From: Fulvia fulva
Taxonomy: Eukaryota; Ascomycota; Dothideomycetes; Mycosphaerellales; Mycosphaerellaceae
DNA length: 64,000 nt
Reading direction: 5' to 3'
Assembly (NCBI RefSeq): GCF_020509005.1
Contig: NC_063014.1
Span: 1,674,001 to 1,738,000 of the forward strand
A program made the translations under genes and the position numbers. Every line of letters begins with the position of its first letter. Within the stretch, counting starts at the first letter, position 1. A model generated the notes under the pieces. It was not told the origin of the DNA and did not search any database. It worked only from the letters and a program-made list of their open reading frames with translations. Positions 46,221-57,955 of the stretch are shown here, in pieces.

Positions 46221-49200
46221 CTAGGCTATCTCCCCTATTCTTACTACTATCTTACCCGCTATCTAGAACTACTATAGTAGGCCGGTCCGTATTACTATTT
46301 GTACCGCTACTCGTATTCTACGCGCTATACCTATTATATATTAGAAGTCTATAGCCCTAGTCTCGAGGCGTATTACCTACCGGGCTTCTATAAAGCGTAG
46401 GTAGAATAGTACGACGTGTTTCGGCGTCTAGATACGTCTATATTCGTATAGGCTACTATCTACTCCCGGTACCTTTCGCTAATATAGATAGTCCTTAAAC
46501 CTAATATATTCCGAGTAGAGTAGTATCGCGACTATTACCTATAGGCGGGTAAGGGCTCGGAAGAGTATTACTCTATCTCGGCTAATAGGTCCTATCTTCG
46601 CCGCTACCTCGTCTTCTCGTCGGTATACTCGTCGCCGTAGTAGTTACCCGTTCGGGTACCTTTCGCCTTTCTCCTAGCGCTCGTTCTAGAATCTACGTGT
46701 CCGCTTCTAGGACCTACGTCGGTATAGTACGATATACCCCGGTCGCCCTACGTAAACATTCGTTCTATACGTTTTAAATCTACTTTATCTAGCTAGTCGC
46801 GTAGGATAGATACTAGACTAGTACCCTAAAGGTGATCGCCGGTCGGACGATAGAGCTATATAGCTAGCGTACCTTTACGAAGGCTACGCTATATATAGAG
46901 GCCGCGAGGCGTATAACTAAGGCTTTGTTCTAGTCTCCCCGCTACCGGAGCTACTTTAGGTAGGCGTACTACCGGAGTTACGTATCTACTTAGAATCCTA
47001 GGACCCGGATAGATAGCTATAGAGTAATCTAGCTTACGCCGGTCCCGGCCTTAATTATAGCTTAGAGGTTATACTTCTTCGGGGTCCTCGTAAGGTAGAT
47101 TATCTAGTACTTCTTAGGTACTTAGAGGTTATACTTCTTCGGGGTCCTCGTAAGGTAGATTATCTAGTACTCCTTAGGTACGAAGACTACCCCGTATCGC
47201 GCTACCTATTCGTTATATACCTCGAGCGCCGCTTCGAGTTAGCGGTGATTAGTCTCGGTTAAGTTGCTATATATTAGGATATTCGTATCGTCGACAAAGC
47301 CTATATAGAAGTTAGTACCGCCGACGCTTCCTCTAAGTAGTAGGAGGAGCGTAGAGGCGAAGAAAAGGAAGAGGATCGGAGAGAGCGATAAGCTCTATAG
47401 GATCCCCGTTTCTATAGGCCGTATCTAAGGTTTACGATACTCCCCTAGGACGAGCTACGTAGACCGGTTACTAAAGAAGGACTTAACGAACGCGACGAGC
47501 TAGCTAGGTAGACCTTTCGCCTAGAGGTTATAGAGTAGTCGGGCGTAGGAAACTTTATCGAACGCCCCCGAGATATCGAGAGATAGTAGAGTAGCGACCT
47601 ATTATTAGCGTATTACCTAGATAATATAAACCTATTCCGTAATAAGTTCTAGGGCGGCCGTCGTAGACCGCCCTAGTCGGGCTCCTATCTACTCGGCTAG
47701 GAGGAGCTAGTACTCCTCGGCTAGCTTAGAGATACGATCGCCTATAATACGCTCTAGCGCCTTACCGATCGTACTAAGTAGGGCTATCGGGCGGTAGGCC
47801 TTCCTAACGTCGTATCTAGCCTTACCCTCCTTACGGAGGACGACTATACTCGAGTACCGGAAGGGGGTCGGTACGTATAACTACTAGAGGTATACCGTAA
47901 ATAGCCCCGCGAGGTATAGGGCGAGCGTCTAGCGGGAGTACTTAAGGAATCGGTTAGGGATCTTATCTAGTCCTAGGGCCTTATCTAGTAGCGCCGCTTT
48001 TAGTACTATTAGTACCTCCGCCTCCGTTACCTCTTAGCTAGTCTCGAGCTCCGTTAGGTATACGAAGCCTTCGATATTATCGAGTCGGGTAGTGACCGGA
48101 GGAGGGAAGAACGCCTCTACTAGCGCGTCGGCTCTACCTTACTAGGCTTCCTAGAGGACCCCTTACCTATTACGGATAGGTAGGAACTATAGTAGTAGTA
48201 GCGACGTCTCCGGCTTCCTCGTACGCGCCTACTTAGCGAGCTTCTAGACCTTACTTTAGTCTCCTATAACTTTACGGACGGCGTTACGCTACGTAATATT
48301 GCCCTAGCGCCTAATAATCCTACCCTTCTCGTTATCTAGTCGGCGGTATCGGGCGTATATAGCGTCCTATTTTGTCTCGTTCTACCGGCGCTACGCCGCT
48401 ACCGTTATACGGACTACGTCTACGTATTCCTACGACTAGGCTAGCGACGCGTACTTCGAGGGTCGGGTATAGGGGATCTTATCCCGGATTACTTTTACTA
48501 TATACTACTATAGGCTCCCTACCGCCGTATCGATTTCCGCCTCTAAGCGGAGGGGTACCGGCGGTACGAGGGCTATTATTCGTTCTTTTAGTACCTTATT
48601 AATCTCCTTCTAGTCCGCTCTCTTCTACTAAGGCCGTAGTTCTAGGGCTAGTAGCGCCTATAGGTATATTACGTCGAACGTTATACGGATAGCTAGGTAG
48701 TCTAGATAGCCGGTATCGAGTTCTAGGTACGTATCGTAGAAGATAGTCCGCTAGGCTATCTACTATATCGTAAAGGTTAGGTTAAGCGTCTAGGTCGTGT
48801 TTTTCTACTAATACGTAGCCGTGCCTACGGGAAGTACTAGGCTAAGGCTAGATACCTCTACTAGACTAATAAGCGAATATACGGCGCTATAGGCCGAGAG
48901 TACGCTATCGCCTCCCTATCTTAGGTAGTAGAGGTTAAGGTCGCCGACTAGGATATATATATTAGCTTCCTCTTAGAGAGCTTCTTAGAGCTAGTAGAGG
49001 GTAGCCGACTAGCTATCGTCTTCTATCGAGCCCGGTACTAAGTACGGGTTATAGGCGTTATAGATAGCTATTATCTTGCCGTCGGTAAGGCGTAGCCGTA
49101 GAGAGGCTATATCGCTAGAGTAGGTATAGGTCGTCTATATCATTATCGCGATTTCTTTACTTATATAGAAGTAGACCCGCGCTACCGGCTAGCTACCTTA

Positions 49201-49455
49201 GGGTACTATAAGGTATTATCTCGGGTCTACGAGTATCGTCTTTCCGTTTGTCTACTACTCTTAGATAGCGACTATATAGTACCGGCTAGGGTGGAGTAGG
49301 CTAAGGAGTAGCTTCTAGGCCTTATCCTTACTCTTATTAGCGTTATACTATACGATAGTTAGCTAGGTAAGCGTACTATTTATAGTTAGACTATTATATT
49401 AGCTACAGTTCCCTATTCTATCTCCGTAGGTTTACTACTATATTATCGTCCCCGC
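46221..49455 (-). pseudogene. LINE D ORF2 remnant (endonuclease and reverse transcriptase)
   Basis: On the minus strand an apurinic-type endonuclease lies at about 49440-48800, with legible A-I-Q-E-W near 49270 and G-D-L-N-L (from G-D-F-N-x-H) near 48930-48945. The linker and reverse transcriptase follow. The L-S-P-I-L-F stretch lies near 47360-47380 and an intact FVDDTNIL near 47280-47305. The thumb contains a 60-bp tandem duplication (47061-47180). The frame is broken by RIP stops. Unlike LINE copies 1-4, this element keeps its endonuclease, so it is the only autonomous-type LINE recognisable in the window. Confidence 0.8.
47061..47180. repeat. 60-bp tandem duplication inside LINE D reverse transcriptase
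   Basis: 47061-47120 and 47121-47180 are identical except for one T/C difference at position 52 of the unit. The unit is 20 codons, so the frame is kept. Confidence 0.95.
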
Positions 49456-49479
49456 TACCCTCGCCATCGCCTTCGTTAT

Positions 49480-50640
49480 CCTATCGCGGGGCCGGCGTCG
49501 CTAGCGTAGCTACCGGTAAGGGCGCGCTACCTCCGTAGGGGCGGAATATCGTCGTATCGAGGCGCGTCTATCCGAGGCCCTAAGCCCGGGGGTCGGTAAG
49601 CGCTAGTCGACATACTCCGTAGATTAAGCGTCTATCGCTATTTAGCCGCCTCTTCTTACTCCTATATATAACCGGCTAGAAGCCGTCGGCGTCGACTCTT
49701 AGACGGTATAGTACTATCGCTATTCCTCCTCTTTCCTAGCGTATACCTAGGCGCGCTCCTACCGCCTATTCCGCTACCTACCTCTTTACTCTATATCCGC
49801 CTATCTACGCCTTATAGTCGCCGCCGTATTTGGCGTACTTACTTATCCTAGGTTAGGGGTATTCGCGGGTATTATATACCTTCCCGTAGTAGCTATAGTA
49901 GGTCTCCTACCGACAATACTTTATAGTATGCCCGAATCCCTAGTACCGGAAGTACTAGGTTACTATATAGGTGTAGTCGTACTTTTTAACGTAGTAGTAC
50001 GAGTAGGCTAGGACTAGTCCCTTCTCTATAGCCTAGATCCTCTAAATATTATACTTAAACGCGAGTACGAGCGACGAGTATTTCCGCTCTATTCGTTCCG
50101 GCTTCTTTAGCTAGTACGCCCGGGTAATAACGAGGCCTAGGATAGTAGCCTAGTTATCCTTTACGATAGCCTCTCCTATCGCTACCGGGCTAGTGTCTAC
50201 TAGGAAGGTATTAACTCGGATACCGTATATAAGGGCCTAGTATACTAGCGCGACCGGCGCTACGCTCTTCGCGTTTAGTACCTCGACCGCCTAGGCTACG
50301 CTCTATAGTAGCGTCCGTCTCCCCGCTATAGTTACGAGCGTATAGCGTACGTCTCTACTCTTTAGCTTCTAGGCTATAATAATGTCTTAGTTACTAGCCT
50401 AGCGCGCCTACTCTACGAGGCGTTAGTACGATAGTACCGCTACCCGCTCTCTTTCTTTAGGGTTGTCTATATATATCGTAACCTCGCGCTAAACTAGGCT
50501 AATACGGTACGTTAGTTACTCTACGGCTACTATAGCCGCTTAGGTATATATCGCCGGCTAAGCTCTTCCTAGCGCCTAGATCTCCCGTAGGAGGTCTACC
50601 TTTGTTACTTCCTTTACTAGCGAGGTCCTCCTTCTTCTTC
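49480..50640 (-). pseudogene. LINE D ORF1 remnant with zinc knuckles
   Basis: It lies upstream of ORF2 on the minus strand. Near 49965-49900 a CCHC knuckle can be read in the pattern C-F-R-C-x-G-F-G-H-x4-C, with the cysteines partly changed to tyrosine (TGC to TAC) by RIP and a second knuckle following. The region before it (50450-50000) is mixed alpha/beta and charged, as in ORF1 proteins of Tad-type LINEs, which bind the element RNA. Its N-terminal limit against the gag-like part is uncertain. Confidence 0.72.
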
Positions 50641-51101
50641 GTACCTACGTATTATAGTAGTCGCTAGATAATTATAGCGGTCGTACTAGTAGCTACGGCG
50701 CCTACGGCATTACTACCGCCCTATACGCCGGTATTATTCGAATTAGGGTTACTACGTAGGCGCTCCTTCTATAGATATAGTCGGTCGGTCTCGTAGAAGC
50801 TCTTATCTAATACCGTACATTCCTTAATAATATCCTATATGTCGTATAAGCGTCTATCTACTTCCCTATCGCCGAAAGTCTTAATAAAGTACTTACGGTT
50901 TAGGTAGTTACGAAATAGTATTAGCTTAGTCTCGTCGGTCTACTCTATCTAAGTACGTAGCTTCGAGTAGCGAGCGTAGAAGGTAATAAAGGTCTCGCCC
51001 TACTCCTACTTATCTATAGCGATGTTAACTATAGCCTTAGTTCCTTCGTTACGGGTACCGTACTAGCGCGTTATCTAATCTAGTAGTTCTTTACTAGTCT
51101 T

Positions 51102-51114
51102 GAACTCGTTAAAT
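51102..51114. repeat. Target-site duplication of LINE copy 3, left
   Basis: GAACTCGTTAAAT, repeated at 56914-56926. Confidence 0.92.
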
Positions 51115-52882
51115 AGATAGATAGATAGATTATTTATTCGCCTGTTTTAGTGCCCTATAGCCTATATAGGTCTCTCGCTATTTAGCTCTATTTATGTAGG
51201 TAGGAAACCTAATTAACGGATAAAAACCTCCTCGTCTTTGCCCTCCTCGTTCTTTCCTATCTTGTCCTTTCGTTCTCCTTCCTTTAGGGTACGCTAGTAT
51301 TATAGTTATTACCCTATAACTACCTTGCCCGTAACCCTAGTAATGTCCTCCTCTCGATTCCCTTTCTCCCTTCTGTTTCCCCGGCTCTTCTCTCTCTCTC
51401 CCTCCTCTCTATCTACCTTTCCGTTTCTACTACTAGGGAGAATTGCTCTAGGTAGTCCTCGTTAAGGATCTATCTTATTACTCTCCTTATATCCTGTCTA
51501 TTCTAGATAATGGCCTAGTATTGCCTGTCTCTTGCCTTCGCCCTCTACTAGCTTCTCCCTTTTACCCACTTAGTACAGTTCAGTACTATATACTCCGGGT
51601 TTTAGGATAGGTAGCTATAGGGGCAACGTTTGGAATCGTATCCTAGGACTCTTCTTTAGTACAAGTATACTCTTAGCCTAATGTACTTAGAGCGAATCTG
51701 GATAGCTATACTTGCTTCCGCCCTCTTTAGGTCTTTGTAGATAAGGTAGTTATACCTCCCGAAGGTCCTAGCCGCTAGTAGGGCTCCTAGCCTTACCGGG
51801 TCTTAGTTCTAACGAGTTTCCTATAGGTGACCTACGATCCTTTCTACTTGGCTTTGCTTCTTTTTCCCTTTCCCTTTGTCCCCTATATTAGCTTGCTCCC
51901 TTAGAGCTTCTCTCTGTTCAAGGGCTACTAGGATTTCCTGTGATGTTTTTAGGTCTACTTCCTTCTATAGGATTATATATAGCCGGTTAGGTCTTCTCCT
52001 CCTCTCCTACTAGGTTCTTATCCTTTAAGTAGCTACTTAGATAGTTCTATAGGCTAGGTATGCTAATGTCTTTTCTGCGTATTAACACCTTATACCCTAG
52101 AGGTACTCCCTAATAGGGGCTGTACCTGATTCCATTTCTATTGTCCTATAAGGGGTTGACTTATATACCCCTAGTACTCTCTTTAGGTAAGCTACCTACG
52201 CTCTGTTAAGGCGGTCCTTAATTCTCTTCGGGATATGTTTTTCCGCTACCTAAATTGCTACTCTATATAGTATTACGGGCTTGACAACAGCCTTATATAT
52301 AGTCTAGGCCTTTGTAAAGGTCGCCCCTTAGGTTAACGTAGTGAGTCTCTCGATTAATTGTCTATTAGTGTCCGCTCTCGCTTACGCCTTCTTCACTTGT
52401 AGTCCCTGGCTAAGTTTCGGGTCTAGCTATATCCTAAGGACTCTAAGTTCCCTTATAGGATAGGTCTCGAACCCCTGAGTTTTTACTAGTACTACTAAGT
52501 TGTATTTTGTCTTTGCCTTACTAAAATAGATAAGTTAGTACTTTTCCGGTACGAATTTTGCCCTATACTCTCTTGCCTACTTTTCGTATTGTCTATGTCT
52601 CTCCTCTAGGAGTACGTAGTTTTCCTCTATAAACTCCGACCACGCTAGGATATTTGTATTATCTACAAACCCTAATACTAAGGTGTTTATTATTTCTAGG
52701 AGTAGGGTCAGGTCGCCTATAAAGAGGAGGAATAGAATTGGGGAGAGTATAGAGCCCTATAGGATACCCGTGTTCGTAATTAGGGTCTACGGGGCTTTGA
52801 AGGACCCTAGGAGGATCTAGGTTGTTCTGTCCTTAAGGAATGACTATATAAAGTGTACTATCTAGGCTAGGATGCTTTTTAT

Positions 52883-52897
52883 TCTAAGGATATATAG
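52883..52897. repeat. Target-site duplication of LINE copy 4, left
   Basis: TCTAAGGATATATAG, repeated at 54700-54714. The empty-site sequence can be seen in copy 1 (reverse complement near 807-821). Confidence 0.92.
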
Positions 52898-54699
52898 ATA
52901 GATAGATGATTCATTTACCCGTTATGGTGCCCTCCGGCCTATGCGGGTTTATGTCTATATATGTTACTGCATAAGGTAGGAAACCTATTCCTAGGTAAAA
53001 ACCTCCTCTCCTTCTCTAATAGCTTCCTTGCCATGAGTTCTCAGTTTTCCTTCCATTAGGGTGCACTAGTGTCATGGTGGTTAGCCTCTGACTACCTTGT
53101 CTGCAACCCTAGAGTTGTCCCCCTCTTCCTGCTCTCCTCCTCCTTCTTTCTCTCCTCAATCCATCTCTCTGTTTCCCTAGTAAGAGAGAACTGCTCCAAA
53201 AATCCTTGGTGGATGATCCACCTTGTAATTCTCTGGAGGTCTCCCTTATTGCTGATCATGGCTTGGAAGTTTCTGTTCCTTGCCCTTGCCCTCCATTCAC
53301 CTCTTCCTGTACTCCATTCTTTGCAAACCAGAAGTCTATGTTCGACATTCTGGGACAGGTAGCCGCATGGGCAACTCTTGTCTTCGATACCTGGGACTTT
53401 TCTCTGATGCAGGTATGCCCTGACTCCGATGTGTTCAGAGCGGATTTGTATTGCTATGCTTGCTTCTGACCTGGTCAGGTCTGAGTACAGTAGGTAGTTG
53501 TGGCTACCAAACTGTTGGAGTGCCTTTGGGGTTCCTGGCCTCTGTGGGGTTCTTGTCCATTCAGTCTTCCAGAGGAGTCCTGCCATCCTTTCAGCTAGAG
53601 ACTGTTGCTTCTTCCCTTGGCTGGCTGCTGATCCTCTCCCTTGAGCCCTTCTGTCCTGTTCCTGCTGGGCTAGGGGCAGCTGTTCTGTTAGTTCTTTGAA
53701 CTTCTGCAGGTCCTGCTGCTTCTGTGGGGCTGGATTGGGTCTTGCTTGTCTGTGCCTTCTTGTGCACTGGCTCCTGATTTTGTTGACTGCCTTCTGGATT
53801 ACTAGCTGGGCTGGGTATGCAGACGTCTTTCCTGCATACTGGTATCTCAACCCTTGAAGGTAGAGCTTGGCTGGTGGGGAGCCAGACTCCATTTCGACCA
53901 CCCTTGTTGGAGTTGACTTGTATGCTCCAAGCACCTTTTTCAGACAGGAGGCTTGGGCTCTGCTAATGGGATCTGCAATTCTCTTTGGGATCTTGTCTTG
54001 GGCTGACCAGATCTGGGCTCCATATAGCATGGCTGGCTTCACAATGGCCTTGTACATAACCTTTGCTTTCGCAAATGTGGCTCCCCATGTGGAGGCTGTA
54101 AGCCTGTCAATTGATTGCCTGTTGTTGTCTGCTCTTGCCTGTGCTTTCTTGACCTGTGGTCCCCAGCTGAGCTTTGGATCCATCCATATTCCTAGCACCC
54201 TTAATTCACTTGAGGGTTCTGTTGTGTGTCCCTGAATAGTGATTAGGGCTTGCATATTGTGTCTGTTTCTGGCTCTACTGAAGTGGATGAGTTGATACTT
54301 CTCTGGGGCAAATCTGGCTCCATGTTTCCTGGCCCATTCCTCACATTCCTTGTGTTTCTTCTGCAAGATTCTGCAGTTCTCTTCTGTGCTGTCTGACCAG
54401 GCTAGGATGTTTGTGTCATCTACAAACCCTGAGGCTGATGTGTTTCTGGAGTTTAGCTTTGCTGGCAGGTCTGCCATAAAGAGGAGAAACAGGATTGGAG
54501 ACATTGTTGATCCCTGTGGGATTCCTGTCTCTGTAGGCATGCTGTCAGATTTGTATCTGCCCAGTCTTAGTCTTGTGGTTCTGCCTCTGAGGAAGGACTG
54601 GATAAACTGGACTGTCCAGTTAGGGATAGCCTTCTGTTTCAGGATGTGGATCAGCCTCTGGTGTGAGACATTGTCAAAGGCTCCTGATATGTCTAGTGA
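52898..54699 (-). mobile_element. LINE copy 4, 5'-truncated, not RIP-mutated, inserted in LINE copy 3
   Basis: It is bounded by the 15-bp duplication TCTAAGGATATATAG (52883-52897 and 54700-54714). On the minus strand it begins directly at RT motif A and ends in GATA repeats (52898-52907). It is 1.8 kb long and lacks the 5' module. Its base composition is normal, with abundant CpA and TpG, whereas copy 3 on both sides is RIP-mutated, so it came later. Its protein is related to copy 2 but clearly a different subfamily. Confidence 0.95.
53092..54699 (-). CDS. LINE copy 4 ORF2 protein, partial: reverse transcriptase and C-terminal CCHC finger
   Basis: The frame is open for 535 codons to the stop at 53092 and starts at the element's truncated 5' end, so no real start codon exists; the ATG at 54538-54540 is internal. 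Motif A (L-D-I-S-G-A-F-D) is near 54696-54673, the P-Q-G-S-T-M-S-P-I-L-F stretch near 54520-54487 and the catalytic FVDD near 54425-54414. A thumb and a Gln/Arg-rich linker follow, then a C-x-C-x8-H-x4-C finger near 53385-53330. No RNase H signature is visible. The frame has no stop or shift, consistent with recent insertion. It lacks the N-terminal half and any promoter of its own. Confidence 0.86.
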   Translation of the reverse strand, partial: SLDISGAFDNVSHQRLIHILKQKAIPNWTVQFIQSFLRGRTTRLRLGRYKSDSMPTETGIPQGSTMSPILFLLFMADLPAKLNSRNTSASGFVDDTNILAWSDSTEENCRILQKKHKECEEWARKHGARFAPEKYQLIHFSRARNRHNMQALITIQGHTTEPSSELRVLGIWMDPKLSWGPQVKKAQARADNNRQSIDRLTASTWGATFAKAKVMYKAIVKPAMLYGAQIWSAQDKIPKRIADPISRAQASCLKKVLGAYKSTPTRVVEMESGSPPAKLYLQGLRYQYAGKTSAYPAQLVIQKAVNKIRSQCTRRHRQARPNPAPQKQQDLQKFKELTEQLPLAQQEQDRRAQGRGSAASQGKKQQSLAERMAGLLWKTEWTRTPQRPGTPKALQQFGSHNYLLYSDLTRSEASIAIQIRSEHIGVRAYLHQRKVPGIEDKSCPCGYLSQNVEHRLLVCKEWSTGRGEWRARARNRNFQAMISNKGDLQRITRWIIHQGFLEQFSLTRETERWIEERKKEEESRKRGTTLGLQTR

Positions 54700-54714
54700 T
54701 CTAAGGATATATAG
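54700..54714. repeat. Target-site duplication of LINE copy 4, right
   Basis: TCTAAGGATATATAG, identical to 52883-52897. Confidence 0.92.
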
Positions 54715-56913
54715 GAGCCTTACGTAGTATACGTTGTCGAAAGCCCCTAATATGTCTAGTAAAAGCAGTGAGGCTACCTTGTTATTGCTATAGTACTAGA
54801 TATGTCTGATTTGCTCTATGATCAGTTCGACTACTATAAGGGTAGATCTCTTTTGTCTCCCCCCTATTTACGTTACCGGGAGGAGGTTATGTTCTTCTAC
54901 TACTCCGGTGAGCCTTATAGCTACGACCTTCTCTAGGAGCTTCCCTAGTATATTTAGCAACGCAATTGGTCTATATCACTTTAACTTAGTATAGTCTTCC
55001 TTTTAGGGTTTCCTTAGGACGTAAGTTAGTAATTGCCTAAAGGCCTTTAGGCAATACCCCTACTTTATATACTAGGAGAAGATTGGCGTAAGTATTAGAG
55101 TAATAAGGCTACTACTAGCTTTTAGGTAACAGTTAGGGATCTTATCTAGGCCTAGGGCTTTGTTGCCCTTTAGTCTCTTAATAATGTTTCCGATCTCTAT
55201 AGTAGATACTTACTAGTTAGCCTCTCTTAGCGGAGGAATGTATGTTCCTAGGATGTTACTTAGGTCTACCTCTACCTAAGTCCCGAAGAAGTGGTCTACG
55301 AATACTTTCGCTTTCCCTATCGGAGTGGTTTACGTTTCCCCGTCTTAGTCCTATATTAAGGGAAACTAGGGTAGGAAGTTTCGTTCCTCGTCTAGTTTCC
55401 TAGCCTATTCTACTAGTCTCTAGATTTGTTCTAGGTGTTCTATAATTATCCCTATAGTTGACCTCTACCCCTACGTCTTGTCTCTTCTAATCTACGCCTT
55501 CTTTACTTTATACGCGTTGTTATAGGCTTCCTAGTTTACTTAGGTGCGTCGCTACTCCTATCTCCTTCTTGCTCTCCTTGCCTCCTTGACTTTAGCTATA
55601 TACTCTAGTGTCTAGTATAGCTTCTAGTATAGCGACTATCTCTTCTTAGGTATATAGGCCTAGGCTGCCTTTTATATAGCTTCTATTAGCTACTCTACTA
55701 CTTAGTCGATCCCCTCCGTTATATATATATCGTTAATGTTTACCTGTTCTAGTTCGCCTTCTAGCCGCTACTATACTAGTGTCTACTCGGCCTACTTCTA
55801 GTAAAGCTTCCTCTTAGGTTCCCTCTCCTCCTTAACTATAAGTTAGATGTCGGTTTAGTAAGGAAGGAATCGTATTTAGTAAGCTAGCTACGAGATAAGG
55901 TAACAAGTCTTAACCGCGCTTTCCTACTTATCTAGTACTACCGTATAGCCTCGTTTCGAGAGGTTAGCCCGGAGTAAAAGCTTCCCTCTACGCCCTCCCT
56001 CCCTATTTACTCCTTAAGCCAATATCCACCTCTATAGGCCTAAGCCCTTTAGTACTCTCTATTAACCGATATACGTATCCGTCCTCTCGGGCTATATAGA
56101 TAGTATTAGCCGTCGCTACTAGTATATACTACGCCCTAGGTTTTAACGCCCTTCGCGTTACCGTAGCCTATCTCTAGAAAGCGGCCATCTATACCTCGTA
56201 GGTTTGCTCGGGGCACATACTACGCCGGGTAGCGTACTCCTTACGTTTCTACCTACTAACTAATATAAAGTTCCTTATTACCCTACCCTCGATCCTCTCC
56301 GATTATAGGACTAATCTACTTATATTATACGTCTTTTCCCCGTCCTAATAGCCGTCTTTTCCTTGCTTAGGCTATCGTCTTTTCCTCGTCGCAATCTACT
56401 ATATTAGACTAAGTACGTTATGTAGCGGGATAGGTAGTACCTTAGGTAAAACCCTCGTTCCTATACCGGGTGCTTAATAGGCCCTTATAGGCTTCGTCGC
56501 GTGTCTACCTACCCACCGTATTGCCCGCTAGTAAATACTAGATTATTTTATAGTCCGCTCGACGCCGTCGTATAGTCCGCTTGTCTAATGTCTATCGCTT
56601 AGCCCGCTCGGTCTACGGTCTCTAGAGGTGAAAATTCTATACTTATACTAGAGGTGTCCTATCGAGCGTATAGGCTACGGTTCCGCGCCCGTCTTATACG
56701 TAGAAAGAAGAGGGACTCGCTCCCGATACGAGTATACGCTCGTCGGATAGTTTTTATACCCGTTTTACTAGTAGTCCTCTATTCGCCGCGGCTTTGCCTA
56801 CGTTACGCGCCCGTCGCGCCTACGACGCTCTAGCGTAAGAATACTTAGCTCTCTTGTAGTAAGACGAGAGGTTCGTAGCCGACACTACGTATAGGTAATT
56901 CTCGTCGTCGACC

Positions 56914-56926
56914 GAACTCGTTAAAT
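56914..56926. repeat. Target-site duplication of LINE copy 3, right
   Basis: GAACTCGTTAAAT, identical to 51102-51114. Confidence 0.92.
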
Positions 56927-57905
56927 GATTATTATCTAGGTACGGGAATCCTCGGTTTAATACTTCTCTAAGGGTTACCCTTTGTCTATCTATATATAAA
57001 ACGTAGGCCGTCTACCTTGGAGCAGAAAGTAGTTATAGTTAGCTTAAGAAGTACGCTACTATACTAACTATCGAAGTTAGGGTCGTTATCGTTCTTAAAG
57101 TACTTTAGGTTAGGCACGCCCTTACTAGCCTCGATACCGCGTATTAGAGTACGGTTGATAGTGAATAGACGTTCTAAAAGTTCGGTTAGGGGAGTCTATA
57201 TATAGGTATTACGCGCTTCAGAGTCGCGACCGTTATTATTATTAGGTCGTAGACGGTTTCTATTACGTCCTCGGTCGTTATTACTATTACCGTCATTATT
57301 ATCGTTACTACTACCTCCGCCGCCGCCGCCTCTACTAGTAGCTTTACGATACTTACGTATTAGCTACTCGAGTAAAGTCTCGCGCGGAGGTAAATAGGAG
57401 GGTCGGCGACTAGAGCGGCCCCTACCTCTATTCTATATAGTGTCTTAAGTAGCTTAGAGTCGAGTCTTTAGATCGTTAACCTCCTTCTATAGAGCCTAGT
57501 TCTTAGCTTCGGCATCCTATACCTTCTTCTTCTCCTTTTTGTAAATCTCGCTAAATTGCTTATATAGGTTATTAGCCTCCCTATACTTCTTCTCTACCTC
57601 TTATAACTTTACTAGGTTATAATCCTTCTTACTCTTTAGGTCTACGGCTATCTTCTATATTATAGCCTCCTCGCTTCGTAGTATCTTATAGATACGGTTA
57701 TACTCGGTATATAGGGTAGTATACTAGGTGTTCTAGAGGTTATTAGCTCGCTCTATTATATCGAGTTGTCTACCTTTAGTGACCGCTATATTTACTTCCT
57801 ATAGTACGAAGTCGTAGGTAGTCTTTAGGTACTAGGACACGATAGTCGTAAGTTTATCTAGTATAACATTCTAGTATTCGGATACGAGAATGTGCTCTAC
57901 CTCGT

Positions 57906-57955
57906 CAAGTAATAGGTATACCTCGTCGAGTAATAGATATACCTCGTCTAGGTCG
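57906..57955. repeat. Short tandem repeat in G gag
   Basis: About two copies of a 24-base unit built on ACCTCGTCGAGTAATAG, coding on the minus strand for repeated L-L-L-D-E-V-Y. Confidence 0.8.

Larger units (their letters stand above)
51340..55870 (-). pseudogene. LINE copy 3 ORF2 remnant (linker, RT, C-terminal finger)
   Basis: On the minus strand a basic linker typical of the segment between endonuclease and RT lies at about 55860-55400. The first RT motif is near 54990-54900 and motif A near 54765-54745. After copy 4 the frame resumes with the L-S-P-I-L-F stretch near 52720-52750 and the catalytic box near 52660-52675 (FVDN instead of FVDD). The C-terminal finger is near 51640-51570, with its histidine and second cysteine changed to tyrosine. 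Many RIP stops and the 1.8-kb insertion at 52898-54699 disable it. Confidence 0.83.
51115..56913 (-). mobile_element. LINE copy 3, full length of its family, RIP-decayed, interrupted by LINE copy 4
   Basis: On the minus strand it runs from GGTCGACGACGAG at 56913 to a GATA-repeat tail at 51115-51130. It is flanked by the 13-bp duplication GAACTCGTTAAAT (51102-51114 and 56914-56926). Without copy 4 it is about 4.0 kb: a 5' module (56913 to about 55857), a linker and reverse-transcriptase body, and the 3' region. It is the longest member of the family here but still lacks an endonuclease. RIP is a little lighter in 51500-52900 than in the gypsy elements. Target: the gag-like part of the D+G insertion. 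Confidence 0.93.

Noticed and set aside
47061..47180. Two repeats considered as a CRISPR-like array
   Set aside because: The 60-base units are directly adjacent with no spacers and lie in a retrotransposon coding region.
48372..48602. Plus-strand frame of 76 codons
   Set aside because: It is antisense to the endonuclease-RT linker of LINE D and has no supporting motif.
53069..54727. Plus-strand open frames of 82-125 codons inside LINE copy 4
   Set aside because: They are antisense to the RT frame at 53092-54699 and show no domain of their own.
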